A stretch of DNA of 64,000 bases from Lachnospiraceae bacterium (GTDB taxonomy: Bacteria > Bacillota > Clostridia > Lachnospirales > Lachnospiraceae): NCBI GenBank assembly GCA_014804755.1, contig JAAUZE010000017.1:32612-96611 (forward strand). The letters are read 5' to 3'. The stretch's first letter is position 1, and every line of letters starts with the position of its first letter. Made by a program: the position numbers and the translations under genes. Of the stretch, positions 1 to 8,826 are shown piece by piece. Below the pieces are notes generated by a model that saw nothing but the letters and a program-made list of their open reading frames with translations, was not told the DNA's origin and did not search any database.

Positions 1-558
1 GTCCAATTCCGCTCCACACATAAAAATACTTGTTGTACTATTACCAGACTTTTTACTGTCCAATAGACTCTTATATTTTTCTCTTGCGACACCCAAAATC
101 TCTGTCGTTATTAAACCCTCATCAGAATTACTGATTTTAGAAACCATATTATCATAATAGTCATGTAAGTTAGATAACAAAGCCATTTCATCTACTGCCA
201 TTAAAGATAACTCAAAATTAGAGATGAATCCTCCTGAAGTAAAATTAGCAGAACCTACTATACCTACATTATCATCAAACAAATACAATTTGGTATGGAG
301 TCCTTTTAATGCATAAACCTTAATCCCTGCATTCATCATCATTTCAATGGCATCTATGCTATTGGCCTTTGCATACATGTCTTCCAAATATAATCGGGTA
401 ATAAAAGTACATACAATATTATGATTATTAACAATGTCACACAACTTTTTTGCCATATTTATAGATAAAAATGGACTGGCAATTTTAATTCTCTTCTTCG
501 TAGATTCAAAAACATCCATAATCTTATCATAATGATCATCAGTTAATATTTCTATCAC
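1..558 (-). CDS. Phospholipase D-like domain protein (3' end outside window)
   Basis: An open frame of 186 codons runs from a GTG at 556-558 off the left edge. A GAGGGAG ribosome site precedes the GTG. The middle of the protein reads HTKLYLFDD followed by GSANFTSGG, the HxK(x)4D(x)6GSxN signature of the phospholipase D superfamily, whose members include nucleases and lipid-cleaving enzymes. Only one HxK motif is visible, so the active enzyme would have to dimerise, as single-motif Nuc and NgoFVII/BfiI-type nucleases do, or a second motif lies outside the window. It is the last visible gene of a minus-strand run with the two unknown genes at 665-1460. A DNA-cleaving role is inference from family and accessory context. 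Confidence 0.75.
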   Translation of the reverse strand, partial: MIEILTDDHYDKIMDVFESTKKRIKIASPFLSINMAKKLCDIVNNHNIVCTFITRLYLEDMYAKANSIDAIEMMMNAGIKVYALKGLHTKLYLFDDNVGIVGSANFTSGGFISNFELSLMAVDEMALLSNLHDYYDNMVSKISNSDEGLITTEILGVAREKYKSLLDSKKSGNSTTSIFMCGAELD

Positions 559-664
559 AATTCTCCCTCTTTTCTTCTATTTTTACCACTATAACTACAT
601 TTAATGACCCAAGCAGCAAAAATCACTAAATTTGCTTGTTTTTATATTAAATAAACTATATTAC

Positions 665-991
665 TTATGCTGCCTTCATTAAACGCTGATTTGAAACATA
701 AACACCCAAACCAGTATTGGCAGCCATTATTGCATACATACGGAGTGCATTGCCAATTCTTTTGGAATTTGCGACAGGATATTCTGTTTCTAAATAAAAC
801 CCTAGTGTATCTCCCTTTGTTACAATTTTAGAAATATGTTTTTTATTCTTTGTCTGCCTTCTAGTTGCATTCATAAAATAATTATTATGCCTAATTTTTG
901 CATACTCCAACATTTGTATTTCATTTCTGCTAAAAGCCACTGATAATCTCGTTGTTATTTTCATTTCTACATAATACTTATTCCTATACAT
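665..991 (-). CDS. Hypothetical protein, 108 aa
   Basis: I do not recognise this protein. The start chosen is the ATG at 989-991, preceded by GGGAGGG at good spacing; the longer frame beginning at 1024 would overlap the upstream gene and has no better ribosome site. The protein is basic in the middle (RRQTKNKKH) and has no signal peptide or membrane segment. It lies 13 bp downstream of the 151-aa gene on the same strand and about 105 bp upstream of the PLD-like gene, so the three probably form one transcript. Base composition is AT-rich compared with the guaA and trk genes, in keeping with acquired DNA. Confidence 0.6.
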   Translation of the reverse strand: MYRNKYYVEMKITTRLSVAFSRNEIQMLEYAKIRHNNYFMNATRRQTKNKKHISKIVTKGDTLGFYLETEYPVANSKRIGNALRMYAIMAANTGLGVYVSNQRLMKAA

Positions 992-1004
992 ATTTTTCCC
1001 TCCC

Positions 1005-1460
1005 TTATTCATGCATAATAGCAATTATTCTTGCTATCTTATCGTTAGTCATACTATCCGAGTTTTTAAGTAATTCTGCCATTTCCGATATTAGCGAAAA
1101 TCGCTGAACCATAGGAATCTGAATATCATCTGATTCAGGTACAGGTATGACTATATACTTTAAAATACGGTTACCGACGACCGCATCATTATATCTACCA
1201 TCACAATATTTCATTAAGTAAGCTGACACACCTCGTAAATGATTTCCTATACTAAAAGTCTCGGCAATCTCTTCAGGTATTCGTATGTCCATGACCACAA
1301 GCGTATCATTTACAATTCTAGGCAACTCTATTCGTACATCATACTTAGAATACAAATTCAACGATGCACTTTTAGCTGCTTTCCTTAAATCTTGAATACA
1401 CTCAACCGCGCGCCATTCTGAATTGGCAAATTCAATTTTTACAGTTTTAGTTACTAACAT
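1005..1460 (-). CDS. Hypothetical protein, 151 aa
   Basis: No family recognised. The start ATG at 1460 has AGGGAGGGGAG about 8 bases upstream. The protein is soluble and mixed alpha/beta, with a segment resembling a beta hairpin (RIELPRI ... LVVMDIRIPEE) and a helical C-terminus ending at IAIMHE. It is the first gene after a strong promoter at 1499-1527 and is followed at once by the 108-aa gene. Paired near-palindromic sites on both sides of the promoter suggest repression, perhaps by one of these proteins, although neither shows an obvious helix-turn-helix by eye. Function unknown; probably part of a small accessory operon with the PLD-like protein. Confidence 0.6.
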   Translation of the reverse strand: MLVTKTVKIEFANSEWRAVECIQDLRKAAKSASLNLYSKYDVRIELPRIVNDTLVVMDIRIPEEIAETFSIGNHLRGVSAYLMKYCDGRYNDAVVGNRILKYIVIPVPESDDIQIPMVQRFSLISEMAELLKNSDSMTNDKIARIIAIMHE

Positions 1461-1478
1461 GACAGCTCCCCTCCCTTA

Positions 1479-1563
1479 TAGTATGCGTTACTTCTAAAAT
1501 AATAATTCTTTTCCGAGTTGGTGTCAACACTTATTTTTATTATTTTCAAAGTAACGTTTACTA
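1479..1563. promoter_or_regulatory. Inverted pair of operator-like sites flanking a promoter
   Basis: The minus strand of 1480-1492 reads AGTAACGCATACT and the plus strand of 1550-1562 reads AGTAACGTTTACT. They share AGTAACG[CT][AT]TACT, which is itself nearly palindromic. Extended to 15 bp (1479-1493 and 1549-1563) they are inverted arms about 70 bp apart, one between the -10 box and the start codon and the other upstream of -35. This is the geometry expected for a dimeric repressor that loops or acts at two sites. The binding protein is not identified. Confidence 0.5.
1499..1527 (-). promoter_or_regulatory. Sigma-A-type promoter of the 151-aa/108-aa genes
   Basis: On the minus strand TTGACA (1522-1527) and TATTAT (1499-1504) are separated by exactly 17 bp, and the -10 box lies about 40 bp upstream of the ATG at 1460. 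This is one of the best promoter matches in the window. Confidence 0.75.
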
Positions 1564-1793
1564 CTTTTCATCTTATTACAAAAATCCCATCGTGCCATGC
1601 TCAACACACAATGGGAATAATCTCTTTATATGATATTTTTTCTTTAAAACTCTTATTCTATATAAGCCATCACCAATTTACTCATTATCATCATATATTG
1701 CCCTGCCTTTATTCAATCTTTCAACTTCTTTAATAGTACTCAATCGGCAACATTTTCTTCCATTCCTAAATACAATATAAGTATTACAAAGAT

Positions 1794-1861
1794 GACAGGC
1801 AATCTCATAGACTACCTGCCATATAAAATAATCTTTGTAAAATTTTTCATCACTCGAACTC
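1794..1861. repeat. Direct repeat copy 1, att-like duplicate of the guaA-type 3' end
   Basis: This 68-bp stretch matches 3019-3086 at 57 of 68 positions in the same orientation. On the minus strand it includes a duplicate of the final codons of the guaA-type gene (GAGTTCGAGTGATGAA here against GAGTTTGAGTGATGAA there). The gene ends inside copy 2, so copy 1 looks like the second attachment site left by a guaA-targeting element. The 1.2 kb between the copies carries one gene and no integrase, so it is a remnant or one segment of a longer tandem island. Confidence 0.65.
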
Positions 1862-1985
1862 GGCGTGTTCTTTGTTACTCTTAACTGCATTTGTTTAAGT
1901 TTTGTGTAAATACACACCCGTTTTGACTTCAATTACATCATTTATTCTGGCTTGCTGATTTTCTGTTGCCAAAATTTTGCCATCC

Positions 1986-2948
1986 TTATTCTTCTAGCAC
2001 ATTTTTACTATACGTTTGTATAATCAACTTGCAGTTATCCAGATACCTTGCTGTATCATTATAATTTTGAGTTCTTCCCTCATGTGCTGTTGGATTACGA
2101 ACATCTAAAATTTCAGTCTGGTAATCCTGTACAGGTATTGCTATGCCCAATTCATTAAGCCACCCAAATTCTTTTCCCAACATTTTATGCTGCCTTTTAT
2201 CAGTTTCAAATGTATTTAATTGGTTATCAGTATAAAAACGCTGTATTCTATTCAAAATAGACTTTTCTAAAGCTGTTGCAGCTATAATAATTGCACTTCT
2301 AAAATCATGTCTGATCACAGCACGATACGCTACCATTAGTAGTTCATATGGGAGTATAATTTCTTTTTGAGATCCCGCATTTTTAAATAACAATTTCATT
2401 TTTTCAATGTCATAGCATTGCTCACTACTAATCATTTGAACTTGAATTGGATCTAAGTCGCGATTATTCACTTCTCGCTTTAATGGCTGACCTTCTTCTA
2501 ACATAAATACTTTAAGCCCATCATATATGCCATTTCCGTACTGCAAAAGAGTAATAGATTTTTGTTCCGGTTGTATAAAATTTCCTGAATCTATCAAAAC
2601 CAAATTATTAAATTTTTCCTTCCATCGTGGAAAATCCGCATATACACTCTGCACTTCGGATTCTTCTCCATCCCAAATACATAATAGTGAATTCACAGAA
2701 AATAGCCCTTTCGGCCATGCATGAATAGTCCCCCAATTTATTTGCTCCTGAAAGATATTTAAAGGTGCAATCAAATCCCCTTTGCTAAGTGAATTTACTC
2801 CGCCATCATATGTTTCAGGGCAAGACGGAAAACAAAATGAAACATTTACTCCTAAAATACTGCTTTGAAAACATCTACCTGATACCTCTTTCTTACAATA
2901 GATAGGCTTATCCAACTTCCAGATACCGATAAACTTTCCCATTTTCAT
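1986..2948 (-). CDS. HEPN-like domain protein, 320 aa
   Basis: The C-terminal third has the look of a HEPN-type four-helix bundle: AYRAVIRHDFRSAIIIAATA, then RNPTAHEG, then a helix ending LDNCKLIIQTY. RNPTAH fits the R-N-x3-H (Rx4H) active-site motif of HEPN ribonucleases, and the arrangement recalls the DUF4145/apea-type C-termini found in defence proteins. The N-terminal 200 residues are unrecognised. The start ATG at 2948 has GAGG eight bases upstream. The gene is alone between the two copies of the att-like repeat, next to the stand-alone GMP-synthase gene, and is AT-rich. RNase or effector function is inference. Confidence 0.6.
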   Translation of the reverse strand: MKMGKFIGIWKLDKPIYCKKEVSGRCFQSSILGVNVSFCFPSCPETYDGGVNSLSKGDLIAPLNIFQEQINWGTIHAWPKGLFSVNSLLCIWDGEESEVQSVYADFPRWKEKFNNLVLIDSGNFIQPEQKSITLLQYGNGIYDGLKVFMLEEGQPLKREVNNRDLDPIQVQMISSEQCYDIEKMKLLFKNAGSQKEIILPYELLMVAYRAVIRHDFRSAIIIAATALEKSILNRIQRFYTDNQLNTFETDKRQHKMLGKEFGWLNELGIAIPVQDYQTEILDVRNPTAHEGRTQNYNDTARYLDNCKLIIQTYSKNVLEE

Positions 2949-3018
2949 CTTCCTCGTAGTTAAGTTGGCAACAATTTTTTTATTTAACAGTAAAAAAAAA
3001 TCCCTAGTTTTTAAATAT

Positions 3019-3086
3019 AGCAGGTAATCCTATAGACTACCTGCTATATAAAATAATCTGTGTAAAGAATTTCATCACTCAAACTC
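3019..3086. repeat. Direct repeat copy 2, att-like site at the guaA-type 3' end
   Basis: Second copy of the 68-bp repeat (see 1794-1861). It covers the last four codons of the stand-alone GMP-synthase gene and the hairpin just beyond it (GCAGGTA ... TACCTGC, 3020-3045), which probably acts as that gene's terminator. The guaA 3' end is a known target of tyrosine-integrase genomic islands. Confidence 0.65.
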
Positions 3087-4058
3087 AATCGTCCCCGTCG
3101 GCTTCGGCGTGAAATCGTAAAGCACCCGATTCACTCCCGGCACTTCATGCGTGATCCGCTCAACCAAATGGCACATGAGGTCGTAGGGAATATTTTCTAC
3201 CGTTGCGGACATGGCATCTGTTGTGTTGACGGCACGGATGATGACGGACCACTCGAAAGCGCGTTTTCCATCCTTGATACCGGTCGATTTAAAATCGGGC
3301 ACGACCGTGAAATATTGCCATACCTTTCCTTCCAGACCGTTCTTCGCGAACTCTTCGCGAAGGATTGCGTCAGACTCGCGGACTGCCTCGAGTCTGTCAC
3401 GGGTGATGGCGCCGGGACAGCGGACGCCTAGTCCGGGGCCGGGGAACGGCTGACGGAAGACCATGTTGTCAGGCAATCCCAACTGCTTACCTACCACACG
3501 CACCTCGTCTTTAAACAAAATCTTTACCGGCTCGACCAGTTCAAATTGCATATCTTCCGGCAAACCTCCGGCATTGTGATGCGCCTTGATGCCTTTTTCA
3601 CTCTCCAAAATGTCGGGCCAAATTGTTCCCTGCGCCAAAAACTCAATATGATCCAGCTTGCGCGCTTCCTCTGCAAATACCTCGATGAACTCGCCGCCGA
3701 TGATCATTCTTTTTTTCTCAGGATCAGTCACGCCCGCCAGTTTATCCAAAAAGCGATCCGTCGCATCCACATAGATCAAATTGGCATCCATTTGATTACG
3801 GAATACTTCAATCACCTGCTCCGGCTCGCCTTTGCGTAAAAGACCGTGATTTACGTGTACACAGACCAGCTGCTTTCCTATCGCCCTGATCAAAAGCGCT
3901 GCCACTACGGAAGAGTCCACCCCGCCGGATAACGCGAGCAATACCTTCTTATCTCCCACCTGTGCGCGTATTTCTTTTACCTGCTCCTCGATGAATGCAT
4001 CCGCCAACGCTGGCGTGGTAATTCTTGTCATGTCCTCCGGACGTCTGTCTGCTGCCAT
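3075..4058 (-). CDS. Stand-alone GMP synthase ATP-pyrophosphatase subunit
   Basis: This 327-aa protein has the ATP-PPase P-loop ([16 protein letters not shown], about residues 42-57) and the GMP-synthase dimerisation domain with [13 protein letters not shown] and the C-terminus GTIEFE. It has no glutamine amidotransferase domain. It would convert XMP to GMP with free ammonia or with glutaminase activity from a partner, as in the split archaeal GuaAa/GuaAb enzymes. An AGGAGG site lies nine bases before the ATG at 4058. It is immediately downstream (95 bp) of full-length guaA on the same strand and is clearly diverged from it, so it is not a recent duplication. Its 3' end lies within an att-like repeat. 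Confidence 0.9.
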   Translation of the reverse strand: MAADRRPEDMTRITTPALADAFIEEQVKEIRAQVGDKKVLLALSGGVDSSVVAALLIRAIGKQLVCVHVNHGLLRKGEPEQVIEVFRNQMDANLIYVDATDRFLDKLAGVTDPEKKRMIIGGEFIEVFAEEARKLDHIEFLAQGTIWPDILESEKGIKAHHNAGGLPEDMQFELVEPVKILFKDEVRVVGKQLGLPDNMVFRQPFPGPGLGVRCPGAITRDRLEAVRESDAILREEFAKNGLEGKVWQYFTVVPDFKSTGIKDGKRAFEWSVIIRAVNTTDAMSATVENIPYDLMCHLVERITHEVPGVNRVLYDFTPKPTGTIEFE

Positions 4059-4153
4059 TTTTGAACCTCCTTATGTACCTTTATTTTATTTGTTAACGAC
4101 TCATTGTTATAAATATATCATGAATCTATGATTTCTGATCTCCGTTATGCCCC

Positions 4154-5698
4154 TCACTCAAATTCCACCGTCCCGGGCGGCTTGCTCGTCAGATCGTACA
4201 GCACCCGGTTGACGCCGCTCACCTCATTGATGATCCGGCTCATGACTGTCTGAAGCACCTCGTACGGAATCTGCGCGCTCTCCGCCGTCATAAAGTCGAT
4301 CGTGTTGACCGCGCGGAGCGCCACCGCATAATCATACGTCCGCTCGTCGCCCATCACGCCGACGGAACGCATATTCGTGAGCGCCGCAAAATACTGCCCC
4401 ATATCCTTGCTTAAGCCCGCTTTGTCAATCTCCTCTCGATAGATCGCATCCGCGTCCTGCACAATGCGAACCTTCTCCGCCGTCACCTCGCCGATGATGC
4501 GGATGCCAAGTCCCGGTCCCGGGAACGGCTGGCGGAACACCAAATGCTCGGGAATGCCGAGCTCAAGCCCCGCCTTTCGCACCTCATCCTTAAATAAGTC
4601 ACGTAACGGCTCGATGATCTCCTTGAAATCCACATAATCCGGCAGTCCGCCGACATTATGATGCGACTTGATGACCGCCGACTCTCCGCCGAGTCCACTC
4701 TCCACCACATCGGGATAGATCGTCCCCTGCACCAAAAAATCAACCGCGCCGATCTTCTTTGCTTCTTCCTCAAAAACGCGGATAAATTCCTCTCCGATGA
4801 TCTTCCGCTTCTGCTCCGGCTCGGTCACGCCCGCCAGTTTTCCATAAAAACGCTCCTGCGCATTCACGCGGATGAAATTCAGCTTATAGCTGCCTCCCGG
4901 TCCGAATACAGCCTCCACCTCGTCCCCTTCGTTTTTTCTTAAAAGACCATGATCCACAAACACGCAGGTGAGCTGTTCACCGACCGCCTTTGAAAGCAGC
5001 ACGGCCGCCACGGAAGAATCCACACCGCCGGAAAGCGCGCAAAGCACCTTGCCGTTTCCGACACGCTCCCGAATCCGCCCGATCGTCTCCTCGACGAACG
5101 AATCCATATGCCAGTCGCCGGAACAGCCGCACACATCATACACATAGTTGTGAAGCATCTTTTTTCCTTCCTGTGTATGAAGCACCTCAGGATGGAACTG
5201 AATCGCGTAAAGCTTGTCCTCTACGCGCTGCGCCGCCGCCACCGGACAATCCGCAGTCGTCGCCACGATCTGGAATCCCGGTGCAGCCTGTGAGATATAA
5301 TCAAAATGACTCATCCAGCAGATCGTATCTTTCGCCACATTTGTAAAAAGAGGAGACGTCGTATCGACATGCACCATTGTCTTTCCGTATTCACGCACCG
5401 CCGCACGCTCCACCCTGCCGCCAAGAATCAGCTGCATCAGCTGCGCGCCGTAGCACAAGCCGAGTACCGGAATGCCAAGCGAAAACAGCTCCTTACTGTA
5501 CGTCGGCGCCCCCTCCTCATAACAGCTATTCGGTCCGCCGGTCAAAATGATGCCCTTCGGCTTCATCGCTTTGATTTTTTCTATGTCGGTCTTGTAGGAA
5601 TAAATCTCACAATATACATTACATTCCCTGACGCGCCGCGCCACAAGCTGGTTATACTGCCCGCCGAAATCGATCACGATCACGGTTTCTCTTTCCAT
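4154..5698 (-). CDS. guaA: GMP synthase (glutamine-hydrolysing)
   Basis: Full-length 514-aa GMP synthase. The class I glutamine amidotransferase domain has the nucleophile cysteine in GLCYGAQ and the FHPEV histidine. The ATP-PPase domain has [11 protein letters not shown], and the C-terminal domain has [13 protein letters not shown] and GTVEFE. It makes GMP from XMP, glutamine and ATP in the cytoplasm. The ATG at 5698 follows a GGGGAGG site at somewhat long spacing. A TTGACA/TATAAT promoter lies about 75 bp upstream. No purine riboswitch was recognised in the short leader. The paralogue at 3075-4058 may be cotranscribed. Confidence 0.97.
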   Translation of the reverse strand: MERETVIVIDFGGQYNQLVARRVRECNVYCEIYSYKTDIEKIKAMKPKGIILTGGPNSCYEEGAPTYSKELFSLGIPVLGLCYGAQLMQLILGGRVERAAVREYGKTMVHVDTTSPLFTNVAKDTICWMSHFDYISQAAPGFQIVATTADCPVAAAQRVEDKLYAIQFHPEVLHTQEGKKMLHNYVYDVCGCSGDWHMDSFVEETIGRIRERVGNGKVLCALSGGVDSSVAAVLLSKAVGEQLTCVFVDHGLLRKNEGDEVEAVFGPGGSYKLNFIRVNAQERFYGKLAGVTEPEQKRKIIGEEFIRVFEEEAKKIGAVDFLVQGTIYPDVVESGLGGESAVIKSHHNVGGLPDYVDFKEIIEPLRDLFKDEVRKAGLELGIPEHLVFRQPFPGPGLGIRIIGEVTAEKVRIVQDADAIYREEIDKAGLSKDMGQYFAALTNMRSVGVMGDERTYDYAVALRAVNTIDFMTAESAQIPYEVLQTVMSRIINEVSGVNRVLYDLTSKPPGTVEFE

Positions 5699-5772
5699 GC
5701 CTCTACGTCCTCCCCTTGGTATTTTCTAATAAACATTGATCAAATCAGTGTTCCCATAACCTGCTACGCCCT

Positions 5773-5802
5773 ATTATACGTTAGCCCCGAAACACTTGTC
5801 AA
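5773..5802 (-). promoter_or_regulatory. Promoter of guaA
   Basis: Minus strand TTGACA (5797-5802), 18-bp spacer, TATAAT (5773-5778): both hexamers are perfect. The -10 box is about 75 bp upstream of the guaA ATG. Confidence 0.75.
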
Positions 5803-5894
5803 AGAATTTCCCCCGTGACATGGAATTCTCTCCATTTTCGGGCACTTTTCTAAGATCGACGCTGATTTCATCTGTATTTAAACCTGTCAGAACC

Positions 5895-7358
5895 TCATCC
5901 CTCTTTTTTCTTCTTCGGAAGCATATCCCTCCACGCCGCCGGATGAAATAAGAGCAGCAGCGGGAACAGCTCCAGTCTTCCCGCAAGCATATCAAACATC
6001 ATGACAATCTTGGAAAGCGGTGAGAAAAATCCGAAATTCTGCGTCGGTCCGACCATTTCTAATCCCGGTCCGATATTGTTGATCGTCGCGGCGACCGCAG
6101 TAAAGTTCGTCAACATATCCCGACCTTCAAACGAAACGATCAGCATGGATGTCGCAAACAAAAGCACAAACGTGATAAAATACACATTCGTCGCGCGCAC
6201 GACCTCATGCTCCACGGGTTTGTCCTCAAATTTAATCTTGCGGATACTCTTCGGATGAATATAGGAATGAATTTCCTTCGTCACCGTCTTGAACAAAATA
6301 ACAAAACGCGACACCTTAATGCCGCCGCCCGTACTGCCCGCACACGCGCCGACAAACATTAAGAACACGAGCACGGTCTTGCAGGTCTGCGACCATGTAT
6401 CAAAATCGACCGTCGAGTATCCCGTCGTCGTAATGATGGATGCCACCTGAAACGATGCGTGCCGCAGGGAATCAAACACATGTCCCGTCGTCTGCACGAG
6501 GCTTGCAAAAATCAACCCCACAGACGCTAAGATGATCAGAAAATAATAGCGCACCTCCTCCATGCGAAGCGCTTTTTTCAGCCGCCCAAACAGGATGAGG
6601 TAATACGCGTTAAAGTTCACGCCGAACAGGATCATAAAGATCGTGATGACCCACTGATTGTATGCGGAATAGCCGGCAATACTGTCGTTTTTTATGCCGA
6701 AACCGCCGGTCCCGGCCGTGCCGAAGCTCAATGTGACCGCGTCAAACAGCGGCATCCTGCCCACGATCAGCAGCAGGATCTCCACCACAGTCATACCAAA
6801 ATAGATCAGATACAGAATCCGCGCGGTATAACGCACTTTCGGCACAAGCTTTCCGACGGAAGGCCCCGGGCTTTCCGCACGCATGAGGTTCATATTGGAG
6901 CCGCCGCTCATGGGCACGACCGCGAGTAAAAAAACAAGCACGCCCATGCCGCCGATCCAATGAGTAAAGCTGCGCCAGAACAGCGAGGTATACGACAGCG
7001 CTTCCACGTTGCTCAGGATACTTGCGCCGGTCGTCGTAAAGCCGGAAATCGTCTCAAAAAGCGCATCCGTAAAGCTTGGGATCTCCCCCGTCAGCCAAAA
7101 CGGAATGCACCCGCAAAGACTTAGGACAATCCAGCTTAACGCCGTTGTCACACAGCCCTCTTTTAAGTAAAACACCGTATTTAACGGTTTTTTCCATGTG
7201 GCAGATACGCCGATGAGCAGGCTCACACCTGCCACTACCAGATAATAAATTCCTTCTTTCTCCCCGTAAAGGAGTGAGACAAGGCAGGGCAGCAGCATGA
7301 GAAGCGCTTCTATTTTAAGTACACATCCAAGAATATATCGAATAATCGAACCGTTCAT
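5895..7358 (-). CDS. trkH: Trk/Ktr potassium channel subunit TrkH
   Basis: A 487-aa integral membrane protein of the SKT superfamily. The four selectivity-filter-like loops are visible: TTTGAS, GTAGTGGFG, TTTGYST and NNIGPG. These define the TrkH/KtrB pore, which takes up K+ with its cytosolic nucleotide-binding partner. The C-terminus is lysine-rich (PKKKKEG). The ATG at 7358 has GAAGGAT upstream. It follows trkA by 15 bp on the same strand, so the two form a classic two-gene operon. Confidence 0.95.
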   Translation of the reverse strand: MNGSIIRYILGCVLKIEALLMLLPCLVSLLYGEKEGIYYLVVAGVSLLIGVSATWKKPLNTVFYLKEGCVTTALSWIVLSLCGCIPFWLTGEIPSFTDALFETISGFTTTGASILSNVEALSYTSLFWRSFTHWIGGMGVLVFLLAVVPMSGGSNMNLMRAESPGPSVGKLVPKVRYTARILYLIYFGMTVVEILLLIVGRMPLFDAVTLSFGTAGTGGFGIKNDSIAGYSAYNQWVITIFMILFGVNFNAYYLILFGRLKKALRMEEVRYYFLIILASVGLIFASLVQTTGHVFDSLRHASFQVASIITTTGYSTVDFDTWSQTCKTVLVFLMFVGACAGSTGGGIKVSRFVILFKTVTKEIHSYIHPKSIRKIKFEDKPVEHEVVRATNVYFITFVLLFATSMLIVSFEGRDMLTNFTAVAATINNIGPGLEMVGPTQNFGFFSPLSKIVMMFDMLAGRLELFPLLLLFHPAAWRDMLPKKKKEG

Positions 7359-7373
7359 GATATCCTTCGCCCC

Positions 7374-8756
7374 CTATTTGAGAATGTCCCGGATACCGTG
7401 AAAACCGGTATGTGTTGTTACGATCATGACCGTATCGCCCGCCTTAATGCAATCTTGTCCGCCCGGTATGATGATCGTGCCGTTTCGATTGATAAAAGAG
7501 ATCAGAAGATTCTTTTTTAACGAAAGCTCCATCAGCGGGATGTCCGTCACCTCGGACGCTTTTTCCACACGGAATTCGATCGCCTCCACGCGGTGGTCGA
7601 ACATGTGATAAAGCGTTTCAATATTGCTGTTCATGGAATCTTTTTTTGCACGGACATACGCGATGATTGCCTCCGACGTGATATATCTCGGATAAATCAC
7701 GCTGCCCAGATCCAGACTGTTAATGACGTTCTTAAACTGGATGCGGTTGATCTTGGTAATGACCTTCGCGTCGGAAACCTGCCTTGCGTGCAGGGTGAGC
7801 ATGATATTTTCCTCATCAATACCGGTGAGCGGAATAAAAGACTGCACTGTTTGTATGCCTTCCTCCCGCAGCAGCTCCTCGTCCGTGCCGTCGCCGTTGA
7901 TGATGATCGCCTTCGGAAGAAGCACGCTCAATTCCTCGCAGCGTTCCTGACTTCTCTCGATGATCTTTACGGAAATGCCCATGTGCAAAAGCTGCTGTGC
8001 AAGATAATAAGCCGCCTTTCCGCCGCCGATGATCATCGTGTCCTTGACCTGCTTTGTTTTTACGCCGATGCTGAGCAAAAAGGATTTCACATATTTTCTG
8101 GACGCCACGACAGAGATCACATCGCCGTGATAGAGCTTGGTATTACCTGACGGGATATACACGTCGCCGTCGCGCTCCACGGCGCAGATCAGCGCTTTGG
8201 ACCCAATATTTTTCCCGATGGAAGCGATCGTCACACCGTCAAGCACGTTTCCGTCGGGAATCTTAAATTTGATCAGTTCCGCCTGTCCGTGCGCAAAGGA
8301 GTTGACCTCCAGCGCGGTCGGCAGGTAGAGAATGCGCGCCGCTTCTTTTGCCGCCTCCAGTTCGGGGTTGATGATCATGGCAAGCCCAAGTTTTTCCCTG
8401 AGGTAGCCGACCTCCTTACTGTAATCCGGTGTGCGGACTCTTGCGATGGCGGCGCAGTCACCAACACGCTTTGCCACAGTACAGCAGAGCAGATTCAATT
8501 CGTCCGAATCCGTAACGGCAATGATCAAGTCGCTGTCCTCGATCCCCGCCTCCATCTGTGTGCTGTAGCTTGCGCCGTTTCCGACAATCCCCATGACGTC
8601 ATAGAGATTTGTGATCTCCTGTATCTTTACCGCGCTTTTGTCGATGACGGTAATATCATGGCCTTCCTTCACCAATTGCTCGATCAGGGTTGCGCCGACC
8701 TTGCCACAGCCGACGATCATAATACGCAGCCCGTCCGTATCCTTTGAAATACGCAT
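7374..8756 (-). CDS. trkA: Trk potassium uptake regulatory protein TrkA
   Basis: A 460-aa peripheral protein with two tandem RCK units. The first begins with the Rossmann motif MIVGCGKVGATL followed by VIDKS. The second begins near residue 240 with MIIGGGKAAYYL. Each is followed by an RCK_C subdomain. It binds NAD(H) or ATP and gates TrkH. The ATG at 8756 is preceded by GGAGGAA. In the chromosome without the intervening element this gene would lie about 70 bp downstream of spoIIID. A perfect inverted repeat, GGGAGA-tat-TCTCCC, lies in its leader at 8794-8808. Confidence 0.95.
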   Translation of the reverse strand: MRISKDTDGLRIMIVGCGKVGATLIEQLVKEGHDITVIDKSAVKIQEITNLYDVMGIVGNGASYSTQMEAGIEDSDLIIAVTDSDELNLLCCTVAKRVGDCAAIARVRTPDYSKEVGYLREKLGLAMIINPELEAAKEAARILYLPTALEVNSFAHGQAELIKFKIPDGNVLDGVTIASIGKNIGSKALICAVERDGDVYIPSGNTKLYHGDVISVVASRKYVKSFLLSIGVKTKQVKDTMIIGGGKAAYYLAQQLLHMGISVKIIERSQERCEELSVLLPKAIIINGDGTDEELLREEGIQTVQSFIPLTGIDEENIMLTLHARQVSDAKVITKINRIQFKNVINSLDLGSVIYPRYITSEAIIAYVRAKKDSMNSNIETLYHMFDHRVEAIEFRVEKASEVTDIPLMELSLKKNLLISFINRNGTIIIPGGQDCIKAGDTVMIVTTHTGFHGIRDILK

Positions 8757-8826
8757 AGTATATTCCTCCGAAGCTTCTTCCGCACATGACAGCGGGAGAT
8801 ATTCTCCCTATACTATACTCTTATTT

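Noticed and set aside
1678..1932. 84-aa minus-strand frame with a CxxC/CC pattern
   Set aside because: It begins at TTG with no ribosome site and runs straight through the att-like repeat copy, so it looks like a chance frame across a recombination joint. Only the last 40 residues look protein-like.
1862..1985. Protein-like tail KILATENQQARINDVIEV in the gap after the HEPN-like gene
   Set aside because: No start in frame; would need a frameshift. Too short to support a gene without a database search.
5699..5802. Purine riboswitch upstream of guaA
   Set aside because: The leader is only about 70 nt and lacks the conserved purine-riboswitch loops.
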